From contig CAWGLN010000001.1 in NCBI GenBank assembly GCA_963823435.1, forward strand, positions 1,364,001 to 1,428,000: a DNA stretch of 64,000 nucleotides, in the 5' to 3' direction. A model generated the notes under the pieces. It was not told where the DNA came from. It searched no databases and saw nothing but the letters and a program-made list of their open reading frames with translations. Every line of letters begins with the position of its first letter. Positions within the stretch are counted from its first letter, which is position 1. The DNA comes from CAKZML01 sp963823435 (GTDB lineage: Bacteria; Pseudomonadota; Gammaproteobacteria; Steroidobacterales; BM003). Positions 1 through 7,119 of the stretch are shown one piece after another. The position numbers and the translations under genes were made by a program.

Positions 1-874
1 TAATGAGCAAGGTGGTGCCGGCCAGCATGCCATCCAGGATCACCTCGGGTGTGGTTTCGGTGAGCAGTTCCTGCACTGATCGAATGGAATCGTAGCGTGA
101 CAGGGTGCCGCCCAGTGTCCGGCTCTGGAAAAAAGTTACCGGCAGCCGGAATAGATGGTTAGCCAGGGCGCCTGTCCAGGCCATGCGTACCTGGGCAGAG
201 AGACTGGCGAGCAGCCAGCCTCGCGCGGCCTGGAAGGCGAGTGTAAGCAGGCCCAGCAAGGCGCTGGCGAGCACGATCACCTGGAGCAGCGCGTGATCTG
301 AGTAGGGCAGCGCGCGGTCCAGCATCCATTGCGTGGCTGCCGGGCCCAGCAGGGCCAATAGCTGCAGACAACTGGCGATAACCAGCGTATGCGCCATGGC
401 CCGACCCAGTCCCTGCGTATTTCGCAGCAAGGTGAGCAGGCTCAGCTTTGGTCTGGGGGGTTCGACTACCAGCCTCGATGTCGCTTGCAGTTCCAGCGCG
501 ATACCGGTGAAGTGTTTTTCAAGAGTGCGCTTGTCAAGGCTGCAGTGGCCAACAGCCGGGTCCATAATCTTTGCCGATTTCGTCCCTATGGAAACAAGCA
601 CTACATAGTGGCTGAGGTCCCAGTGCAGGATGGCGGGGAGTTTAAGTTGATCCAGTTCACCTGGCTCAAGCTGAAGCGCACGCGGATTGAAGCCGTGGTC
701 CACAGCCAGTTCCATCAGTTGCTGCAAGGTCGTGCCTCGAACCGATGCGGGGCAGCGGGCACGTAAATCCGCGAGGTCTGTCCCGCCCCCATGGGCGAGG
801 GTGATGGCAGCGAGGCAGGCCAGGCCGCACTCGCCGGTCTCGGTTTGCAATACGGTCTGGACTCTGGCCGGCAT
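1..874 (-). CDS. C39-peptidase-containing ABC exporter (bacteriocin type), N-terminal part
   Basis: The reverse strand from an ATG at 874 runs open to the window edge (291 codons seen), so the 3' two thirds, including the ATPase domain, are missing. Residues 1-135 form a C39 cysteine peptidase domain: Cys16 in GECGLACLA, His89 in LSHYVVL and Asp105 in MDPAVG fit the catalytic triad. From about residue 150 hydrophobic segments of an ABC transporter membrane domain begin. In this family (PCAT/CvaB/LapB type) the peptidase cuts double-glycine leaders while the transporter exports the core through the inner membrane, with an HlyD adaptor and TolC. The start lies 15 bases after the stop of the HlyD gene, so it is the distal gene of the operon with the precursor at 2540-2734. 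Confidence 0.9.
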   Translation of the reverse strand, partial: MPARVQTVLQTETGECGLACLAAITLAHGGGTDLADLRARCPASVRGTTLQQLMELAVDHGFNPRALQLEPGELDQLKLPAILHWDLSHYVVLVSIGTKSAKIMDPAVGHCSLDKRTLEKHFTGIALELQATSRLVVEPPRPKLSLLTLLRNTQGLGRAMAHTLVIASCLQLLALLGPAATQWMLDRALPYSDHALLQVIVLASALLGLLTLAFQAARGWLLASLSAQVRMAWTGALANHLFRLPVTFFQSRTLGGTLSRYDSIRSVQELLTETTPEVILDGMLAGTTLLI

Positions 875-889
875 CGCAGGGGCAATAAC

Positions 890-2164
890 TCAAGCGACAG
901 CTTGTTGCAGTTGTTTGAATGGCCTCAATAGCCACTGGATGAGTGTTCTGGGTTTGCCGATCAGGTGGGCGCTGATGATCCTGTGGACACCGGCAATACT
1001 GCCGTCCCGGATTCCGGCCGGCGGGACTTCCAGGGCGACCCGCGCTCGAAAGCTGGGTTCCATGAGGGTCAGCGGTCCCATTCTGCCGCCCGCCGGAAGG
1101 GGTGTCGCGGATATTTCTACAACGGTTCCGTGCAATGTCACCCGGCTCGGAACAAGGTTGTCATTCAGCACAACGCGCACGGAAAGCCCATCGGAAACCT
1201 GTGGCATTATGCTGGCGGGAATTGCCAGTTCCGCGGTTATGGGGTCGCTCGCCTGATACAGGCTGACGATGGCCTGGCGGTCCCCTACCTGGGCGCCCTG
1301 AATGGCGTATATTTCGCCGACCGTGGCGTCCAGTGGCGCAAGGATCGTCCTCGCCATGGACTGCTGCAGTTCAAGTTCCTGATTGGCCAATTGAGTCTGC
1401 CGGGACTGGAATTCAAGTTCTGCTATGCGCCATTGACCATCGAGTATCGAGAGAGTCCCCTGCAGTTCTTCCTGACGATGCCTGTTGCTGGAAATTTCCC
1501 GCTGATTTTCCAGCACCGACAAGCGTGAGAGCAGGGCGAGATCACGGGTGTTCGCGATATCTGCCACCGGTAAATATCCCTGGGTTGCCAGGGATGCTAT
1601 GCGCTGCTCTTGCCGGGTCCGGTCAGAAGCCTGCCGCTCCAGCAGGTCTTCTCGTGAACCCAGGTGCCGCAGTTGCTCCTTCAACAGGGCTGATTCACGT
1701 TGTCTGCCTTCGCGTTTCAGCCTCCAGATCTTCTCTTCAGCCTGGAATTCTTCCTGCAGCAGGGTTCGGCGTCTTTTGATTCCGGCCAATTGCTGTTCCA
1801 CGACCTGCCGAGCGCTGGTGGACTCGTCGAGGTCCAGCAACTCAAACAACGGTTGACCTCGACTGACCCGGGTTTGGGGGGCGACGAAAACCTGACCAAG
1901 TCTTCCGGCACGGGTGCTTGTAACCTGCAGCACGCTGGATGCGCTGTGCAGGTAGCCCGTCACCGAGAGGCGTCCGGCATACTGGCCCTGGAAAAGGACC
2001 AGTAGAATAAGTACCGAGGTGACCAGGGCCGTTAGCGCCAGCAGACTCCCGTGTGCCGGGGGCCTGAGGATCAAGGGTCCCTCCAGGCTGCTGTTTTTGT
2101 CCATGACCTGGCAGGCAAACAGAGACTGTTGTGTCAACGGGCGGTTGCTGTCTCGCTGGGACAT
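890..2164 (-). CDS. HlyD-family periplasmic adaptor of a peptide exporter
   Basis: A 424-residue membrane fusion protein. It has a short cytoplasmic N-terminus, one membrane segment at about residues 40-60 (LLALTALVTSVLILLVLF), a lipoyl-like half motif, then a long coiled-coil region at about residues 110-270 rich in Gln, Glu, Arg and Leu, then a beta-barrel C-terminal part. This is the architecture of HlyD-type adaptors that link an inner-membrane ABC exporter to TolC. It lies between a small membrane-protein gene (ends 10 bases upstream) and the C39 ABC exporter gene (15 bases downstream), so it almost certainly works with that exporter in secreting the double-glycine peptide. A GAGAG stretch 8 bases upstream supports the ATG at 2164. 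Confidence 0.9.
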   Translation of the reverse strand: MSQRDSNRPLTQQSLFACQVMDKNSSLEGPLILRPPAHGSLLALTALVTSVLILLVLFQGQYAGRLSVTGYLHSASSVLQVTSTRAGRLGQVFVAPQTRVSRGQPLFELLDLDESTSARQVVEQQLAGIKRRRTLLQEEFQAEEKIWRLKREGRQRESALLKEQLRHLGSREDLLERQASDRTRQEQRIASLATQGYLPVADIANTRDLALLSRLSVLENQREISSNRHRQEELQGTLSILDGQWRIAELEFQSRQTQLANQELELQQSMARTILAPLDATVGEIYAIQGAQVGDRQAIVSLYQASDPITAELAIPASIMPQVSDGLSVRVVLNDNLVPSRVTLHGTVVEISATPLPAGGRMGPLTLMEPSFRARVALEVPPAGIRDGSIAGVHRIISAHLIGKPRTLIQWLLRPFKQLQQAVA

Positions 2165-2174
2165 TGCCGGGCTC

Positions 2175-2466
2175 TCAAAACACTCTCATCCAGACCCAGA
2201 TAGCCAGGCATACCAGCGCCATCAGCAGGGCAATGCCGGAGGTAACCGGAAAGGGAGTGCTGGAGTCGGCTCCGGAGAGTTGCAGGATCTTGCGCGCGTC
2301 CTGGAGAACAAATTCGGGGTCCGCCGCGATGCTCAGCGCTGCGGCCGACATTGCGAGGCCCAGCAGTAGATGTTCGCGGACGCCCAGGTAGGCCAGCGCC
2401 AGGTCAGCAACAAGAATGCTGATAGCGATGCCGGTGAAGATGAAGTGTCAGATTTCGGGTTTTCAT
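2175..2466 (-). CDS. Small membrane protein, candidate bacteriocin immunity protein (frameshifted)
   Basis: An ATG at 2466 starts MKTRNLT. After about seven codons the frame is lost, and the continuing frame reads FIFTGIAISILVADLALAYL and on to a stop at 2175. Total length is 3n+1, so one extra base near 2445-2450 explains it. The repaired product is about 96 residues with three hydrophobic stretches (about residues 8-30, 34-50 and 75-95) and no family I recognise. It lies between the double-glycine precursor and the exporter genes, on the same strand. Small membrane proteins in that place are often immunity proteins for class II bacteriocins and microcins, but here that rests only on position and membrane character. 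It could also be an accessory protein. Confidence 0.5.
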
Positions 2467-2497
2467 GGGTTCTCCCGTGATGGTTGAAAACGGGGCT

Positions 2498-2534
2498 GAT
2501 AAAAGCCGGGCAGCAACAGGATGCTGCCCGGCGT
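2498..2534 (-). terminator. Intrinsic terminator/attenuator after the peptide gene
   Basis: A perfect 10-base stem (GCCGGGCAGC at 2505-2514 paired with GCTGCCCGGC at 2523-2532) closes an 8-base loop. On the reverse strand it is followed by TTTTAT. It begins 6 bases after the precursor stop codon and precedes the small membrane protein and export genes, so it would let the precursor transcript accumulate above the export genes. Confidence 0.8.
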
Positions 2535-2539
2535 CCTGT

Positions 2540-2734
2540 TTAATCCAGCGCGTCGGCGATGACCATGTCGAGGCCACCGTCATAAATCGCCGTACCTATG
2601 GTGTAGCCGGTGGTAAAGGCCGCTCCCAGGTAGCTCAGTCCCCGTACTACCTGTGTTGCTCCCGCCAGGTTTGTGGTGCTGAATATATAGCCGCCTGCAA
2701 CCTGTCCGACTTCCGTGTCTTTGAGTTCTCGCAT
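2540..2734 (-). CDS. Double-glycine leader peptide precursor (putative microcin/class II bacteriocin)
   Basis: A 64-residue ORF. Its first 15 residues, MRELKDTEVGQVAGG, match the bacteriocin-type double-glycine leader (MREL...E(V/L)..V(S/A)GG) cleaved by C39 peptidases. Cleavage after GG leaves a 49-residue core that starts YIFSTT. The core is Gly/Ala/Thr-rich, has no Cys, is net acidic at its C-terminus, and carries a GxxxG element (GYTIG), which suits membrane insertion or helix pairing. Shine-Dalgarno AGGAG lies 7 bases before the ATG. It is the first gene of a unidirectional set with a terminator, a small membrane protein, HlyD adaptor and C39 exporter, which is what a microcin locus needs. 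The target and activity are unknown. A pheromone or contact-signalling peptide is the alternative. Confidence 0.8.
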   Translation of the reverse strand: MRELKDTEVGQVAGGYIFSTTNLAGATQVVRGLSYLGAAFTTGYTIGTAIYDGGLDMVIADALD

Positions 2735-3168
2735 GTCAAATCTCCTGTGTGGTATCGAAGTGGGCGTATGCCCTGGAGGCTCCGTGCCTCGTGGGTTTCA
2801 CGCTAGCCCAGGGCGACCGGGACGACCACGGGATTAAGCGGCCAGAATCACCGGAAACAGGGTCCCCGGGGCCGCCATTGGCGGGAATTTGGCTTACTTT
2901 GCGCGCCGAGCCTGCGACATTTTGTCCAATTTGAATAAAATTTCACAAGAAACGTGAAAAAGTAGCCTGTTTAGGCCGTGCATAAAATTCTGTAGAAACA
3001 ACGACAAACCAGCATTCCCCGGGGTTTGGGCAATATTTGAGCAGAAATTCACGCCCCATATGAGCGCTCCGGAGTCATAACCCTTGCTAGAATTTCTCGT
3101 CCCGGTGTCCTGGGTCTTTTCGGAAGCGAGTTGAAGGGGCCAGGCCGGAGACGAACAGGAAGTCGATT
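2735..3168. promoter_or_regulatory. Intergenic control region with TTTCAC-N7-GTGAAA inverted repeat
   Basis: This 434-base divergent region lies between the peptide gene (minus) and a small membrane protein (plus). A perfect inverted repeat, TTTCAC at 2941-2946 and GTGAAA at 2954-2959, lies in an AT-rich stretch about 210 bases upstream of the peptide start and could be an operator. AT-rich hexamers suitable for a minus-strand promoter lie nearby, but I cannot single one out. A TAGAAT hexamer near 3087-3093 could serve the plus-strand gene. No further leader-like short ORF was seen. Confidence 0.4.
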
Positions 3169-3363
3169 ATGTGGTTGTCGAAACCCATTTATGAGTTTTT
3201 ACCTTTCTACTATATCGGCGCGGGGCTGTTCTCACTGGGTGCGTCAGTTTATGCAGATTACTGGTATTGGCCGGCTATCTGCCTGGTAGTAGGTATGGTT
3301 TGCCTGACTGCCGGAATGGGGGTTGGGTTCACCCGTTGGACCAACCGACGCAAGAAACGCTAG
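3169..3363 (+). CDS. Small conserved two-helix membrane protein, function unknown
   Basis: A 64-residue protein with two hydrophobic segments (about residues 11-28 and 33-53) and a basic C-terminal tail ending RRKKR, so both ends are probably cytoplasmic. The opening WLSKPIYEFLPFYYIGAG and the central YADYWYWP resemble a short uncharacterised inner-membrane protein family that I associate with gammaproteobacteria. No function is known to me. It stands alone, divergent from the bacteriocin locus and convergent with the ATPase gene downstream, so context does not help. Confidence 0.6.
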   Translation: MWLSKPIYEFLPFYYIGAGLFSLGASVYADYWYWPAICLVVGMVCLTAGMGVGFTRWTNRRKKR

Positions 3364-3555
3364 TTACTGTCTTCGGAGTTAGCGGCCCGGTCACTTGCTC
3401 GATTGCCTGTTGGTAGCCAATCCTCAGGGTGTCCATGAGAAAAAGTGACCGGGTTCGCTGCTCCCTCCTACTCGCCCTGCACATGTTCCTGAAGGGCGTT
3501 TTCCGAAACACCAGTTCCTGCTTTCTGCCCGCGACCTGACGGGCAAACGCCTTGG

Positions 3556-4737
3556 CTAGTCCTGGTCGCGGCCTTCGCAATAGGTCAAGTGGTGCTTGCC
3601 CATCGAGATCTTGTCGCCGTCCTGGAGCACGTGACGCTTGATTTGCCTGGATCCCATGAAAATGCCGTTGGTGCTGTTCAGGTCTTCCACGTAGGACTTC
3701 TTGTTGGTGGAGATGATCTGGGCGTGGTGACGGCTGATGAACTTGCTATCCAGTTGAATGTCATTGTCCGAGGTTCGTCCGAGGATTACGCGTCCCCGGT
3801 GCAGGTTAAACACCGTTTCCTGGTCAGTCTCCTCATCTCTCACCAGCAGAGTCGCCACGATGATGTCCTGGTCGTCTTCCTCTTCCAGCGGCCTTGCCAT
3901 AATGGCGAAGCTGTTGGTGGAAGACGCGTATTCGATCAAGCCCAGTTCTTCCACCGCTGCATTGACGTCCTCCAGGGTCACGATCTGGCGGTCTTCTGCA
4001 AAAGCGCAAAGCATCGCGGTATCGCAAAGCGTATTGACCAGTCGTGGGATGCCACCGCTGAAACGGTAGATGACCGGCAGGGTTTCGTCTTCGAAGATCT
4101 GCCGGTTTCCTGCACCCGCCACCTGTAGTCGGTGGGTGACGTAATCACGGCTCTCGGATTCAGACAAGGGGCCCAGGTGGAAACGCAGGCGGGCCCTCTG
4201 CACCAGTTGACGCATGTTGTCGGCGTCCAGGATGGTGTTGAGCTCAGGCTGGCCGGCCAGGATGATACGCAGCACCTTGTCCTTACTGGTTTCTATGCCG
4301 GAGAGCAGCCTGATTTCCTCAAGTACATGGCGGGAAAGATTTTGCGCCTCGTCCACGATAAGCAGCACTTTTTTGCCGGCGGAATACTGCTCGACCAGGA
4401 AATGGTTAAGCGTGTCCAGCAATTCGGCTTTGCGCATCTTGAATGGCTTGAAGCCAAAATCCGCCAGCACGCCCTGCAGAAACTGCACCGGTGTGATCAG
4501 GGTCTGGGCGATATGCGCATAAATCACGTCCTCGCCCAGGGCCTCCATGAAGCATTTCACCAGGGTGGTCTTGCCGGAGCCCACTTCACCGGTAATGATC
4601 ACGAAACCGTCTTCCAGCACCACCGTGGATTCCAGGTAGGCCTTGGCCCGGGCGTGGTGTTTGCTCAGGAACAGGAAATGCGGATCCGGTGACAGACGAA
4701 ACGGCGGTTCCTCGAGCCCAAAGTGTTCCAGGTACAT
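3556..4737 (-). CDS. ExeA/MshM-type AAA ATPase with C-terminal FHA domain
   Basis: I place the start at the ATG at 4737 (MYLEHFGL), because AGGGA lies just upstream of it and because this family typically begins this way. An ATG 12 bases earlier is possible. About residues 1-265 form the ExeA-like ATPase: Walker A GEVGSGKTT, Walker B LLIVDEAQ, and a sensor region ending GIPRLVNTLCD. About residues 290-390 form a forkhead-associated phosphothreonine-binding domain (GRTSDNDIQLD, SRHHA, LNSTNGI). ExeA-type ATPases help assemble type II secretion or pilus machinery at the inner membrane, and the FHA part suggests control by Ser/Thr phosphorylation. Neither a kinase nor secretion genes lie in the window, so the partner is unknown. 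Confidence 0.85.
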   Translation of the reverse strand: MYLEHFGLEEPPFRLSPDPHFLFLSKHHARAKAYLESTVVLEDGFVIITGEVGSGKTTLVKCFMEALGEDVIYAHIAQTLITPVQFLQGVLADFGFKPFKMRKAELLDTLNHFLVEQYSAGKKVLLIVDEAQNLSRHVLEEIRLLSGIETSKDKVLRIILAGQPELNTILDADNMRQLVQRARLRFHLGPLSESESRDYVTHRLQVAGAGNRQIFEDETLPVIYRFSGGIPRLVNTLCDTAMLCAFAEDRQIVTLEDVNAAVEELGLIEYASSTNSFAIMARPLEEEDDQDIIVATLLVRDEETDQETVFNLHRGRVILGRTSDNDIQLDSKFISRHHAQIISTNKKSYVEDLNSTNGIFMGSRQIKRHVLQDGDKISMGKHHLTYCEGRDQD

Positions 4738-4823
4738 CGATTCCCTCATGCTCTTCGTTAGGTGCCGGTACGACCGTTAATGATAGTGCCAAACGTCGCC
4801 CAGGTAAAAGCCGGGGACCCGGC

Positions 4824-5918
4824 TCAGGCGGTTTCGGACAAGGCCAAGTGCAGCAGGTCTTGCAATCCGGCGTCGCGGGCGTCGCCCGTATCGCAAACCA
4901 GGGTGCAGTGCCCTACCTTTCTCAGGGGTCTGGGAGTCTTGCCGTAATCGTGTACGTGCAGGCCTGGCACCTGCAGCATTGACGACAGCCGTGGCATGCT
5001 GCCCAGCAGGTTGACCATGACCGAATGCCCGCGGGCAGAAGTATCTCCCAGGGGCATACCCAGGATTGCTCGCAGGTGGTTTTCAAACTGGCTGGTGTGG
5101 GCGCCCTCGATGGTCCAATGACCTGAGTTGTGTACTCTTGGCGCCATCTCGTTAGCTATCAGCTGCTGGCCACAGACAAAAAACTCCACCGTCAGTATCC
5201 CTGCGTACCCGAAATGTTCGAGCATGCGTTCAAGATATTTCCGGGCCTGGGCTTCCAGCTCCGGCTCCGACCAGGGGGCGATACTGTAGTGAAGAATCCC
5301 GTCCTTGTGGACATTGCGGGCCAGGGGGTAATAGCCTGTTTCACCCCGCGTGCTGCGCGCAGCGACCTGGGACACCTCGTAGTCGAAATTGACGAACTGC
5401 TCCAGTATCAGCGCGGTCCCGCCCAGGGCATGCCAGGCCGGGGCCAGGTCATCCGCTGAACGCAGCAGCTGTTGACCCTTGCCGTCGTATCCCATGCGAC
5501 GTGTCTTGAGCAGGCAGGGGTAGCCCAGTGTGTCCGCCGCCCCGGTCAGCTCCGCCAGGCTGTCCACCGCTGCGTAAGCGGTCGTGGGAATACCCAGTTC
5601 TGCAAATAATTGTTTTTCCGCCAGCCGATCCTGACCCGTCTCCAGCGCGATCAGTGGCGGCAATATATTCACATCCGGGCCGAGCTTTTTCAGTGGTTCC
5701 ACCGGTACATTTTCCCAGTCGAACGTCAGGCAGGTGCACTGCCCGGCCAGTTGCTGGAGCAGGGCGGAGTCATCAAAATCGCCGGTGATAATGTCAGCCA
5801 GCTGCCCCCCTGGCGTATCTGCCGTTTTGTCCAGGAAGGTAAAACGCAGACCCAGCGGATATCCCGCCAGGGCCATCATTCGTCCCAATTGGCCGGCGCC
5901 AAGAATCCCTATCCGCAT
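4824..5918 (-). CDS. purK: N5-carboxyaminoimidazole ribonucleotide synthase
   Basis: 364 residues, usual for PurK. It catalyses the ATP- and bicarbonate-dependent carboxylation of AIR to N5-CAIR in purine synthesis. The N-terminal MRIGILGAGQLGRMMALAG is the family signature. The ATP-grasp region follows with LLKTRRMGYDGKGQ and, near the end, FFVCGQQLIANEMAPRVHNSGH. The gene starts 6 bases after purE, and the two products act in sequence. The short spacing from darP through purE to purK suggests one operon. Confidence 0.96.
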   Translation of the reverse strand: MRIGILGAGQLGRMMALAGYPLGLRFTFLDKTADTPGGQLADIITGDFDDSALLQQLAGQCTCLTFDWENVPVEPLKKLGPDVNILPPLIALETGQDRLAEKQLFAELGIPTTAYAAVDSLAELTGAADTLGYPCLLKTRRMGYDGKGQQLLRSADDLAPAWHALGGTALILEQFVNFDYEVSQVAARSTRGETGYYPLARNVHKDGILHYSIAPWSEPELEAQARKYLERMLEHFGYAGILTVEFFVCGQQLIANEMAPRVHNSGHWTIEGAHTSQFENHLRAILGMPLGDTSARGHSVMVNLLGSMPRLSSMLQVPGLHVHDYGKTPRPLRKVGHCTLVCDTGDARDAGLQDLLHLALSETA

Positions 5919-5924
5919 AGCAGG

Positions 5925-6419
5925 CTAGCCCGGCTCGCGCGGGTCGGGATTGCGGAGAACGTCCTCTGTTTGCTGGCTGCGGAAGCGCTCAAGAGCCTCA
6001 GCGATTTCCGGATATTTGTTACCCAGGATTGAGGCGGCCAGCAAGGCTGCGTTGGTAGCACCGGCATGACCTATTGCCAGTGTAGCCACCGGGATTCCGG
6101 CGGGCATCTGGGCAATCGACAGCAGGGAATCGATTCCGCTCAGGGTCTTGGATTGCACCGGCACGCCAAGCACCGGCAGGGAAGTCTTGGCAGCCGCCAT
6201 ACCCGGCAAGTGGGCGGCGCCACCGGCTCCGGCGATGATGACCTCCAGGCCGCGTTGCCTGGCGCTTGCGCAATACTCGAACAGCAGGTCGGGCGTGCGA
6301 TGCGCCGACACGACCTTTACCTCGTAGGGGATGGCCAGTTCGTCCATCTTCTCGGCCGCCTGGGACATGGTTTCCCAGTCGGTCTTTGAGCCCATGATAA
6401 TTCCGACGAGTGCTTTCAT
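5925..6419 (-). CDS. purE: N5-carboxyaminoimidazole ribonucleotide mutase
   Basis: 164 residues. It converts N5-CAIR to CAIR in cytoplasmic purine synthesis and normally forms octamers. The glycine-rich IIMGSKTDWETM opening, SAHRTPD and AGAGGAAHLPGM segments are the class I PurE active-site motifs. It lies upstream of purK in the usual order and 15 bases downstream of the darP reading frame. Confidence 0.96.
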   Translation of the reverse strand: MKALVGIIMGSKTDWETMSQAAEKMDELAIPYEVKVVSAHRTPDLLFEYCASARQRGLEVIIAGAGGAAHLPGMAAAKTSLPVLGVPVQSKTLSGIDSLLSIAQMPAGIPVATLAIGHAGATNAALLAASILGNKYPEIAEALERFRSQQTEDVLRNPDPREPG

Positions 6420-6434
6420 CCGCGCATTCTACCC

Positions 6435-6990
6435 CTAATTATCGTCCCTGGCTTGCCCTGGTCCGGTGACCATGATTTCGCGCAGGTACTTGAACAGACT
6501 TCGTGCAGCGCTGGTTCGCTGCCCATCGCTCACGGCGCCGGTGACGCTGCGCGCCAGCGAGCGCAAACGCTGACGGTCGGTATCCGGGTACCGTTCTATG
6601 AATTCTGTGGCGACCGTTTCGCCTTCCTCGACAAAACGGTCACGCCAGCGTTCGACAGCATGAAACTGATTGCGCTCTCGCTGGGCTTTTTGCTCCAGGG
6701 CTTCCAGCGCCGCCTTGATGGGCTCGGGATCCACGTTGCGCATGACTTTGCCCAGGTACTGGCGCTGACGCCTGGCCGCGCCCTTGGCCGTGATGCTTTG
6801 CAAGTGCTCGATGGCTTCGCGAAGGCGCTCCGGCAGGGGCAGGTTCTTGAGCACCGAAGCGGGCAGCCTGGCCAGGGTCTCGCCCATTTCCTGAAGCGAG
6901 TGGCTCTCGCGCTTGAGCGCGGATTTGCTCGGGCCGTCGTAGCCGTTGTCGTCTTCGTCCTGCCAATGTTCGATTGTCCTGGGAAGTCAC
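6435..6990 (-). CDS. darP: DarP/YjgA ribosome-biogenesis factor (frameshifted near N-terminus)
   Basis: The C-terminal 150 residues are a typical YjgA (DUF615) protein, with RRRQRQYLGKVMRNVDPEPI-like and SARSLFKYLRE segments. YjgA binds pre-50S particles and helps late large-subunit assembly. The first residues come from another frame, starting at GTG 6990 (MTSQDNRT). The frame then shifts into WQDEDDNGYDGPSKSALKRE, which matches the acidic N-terminus of the family and has no start codon of its own. The span is 3n+1 bases (about 185 codons), the usual family length, so one extra base near 6960-6970 is the simplest reading. It is divergent from pmbA, the common gammaproteobacterial arrangement. 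Confidence 0.85.
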
Positions 6991-7119
6991 CTGAATCCTC
7001 GGTCGTCTGTCCCGGGTCGGGGGCGTTAAAAAAACCTAGTCTATCACTGGCTGCGACGCGCGTCGGAACCATGCGGTAGAATTAGCGGCTTCGATCAAGC
7101 CCATTTTGGAGCAATCAGC

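Noticed and set aside
3329..3580. Minus-strand 83-codon frame after the AAA-FHA gene
   Set aside because: It overlaps both neighbours, lacks a ribosome-binding site and has no recognisable domain.
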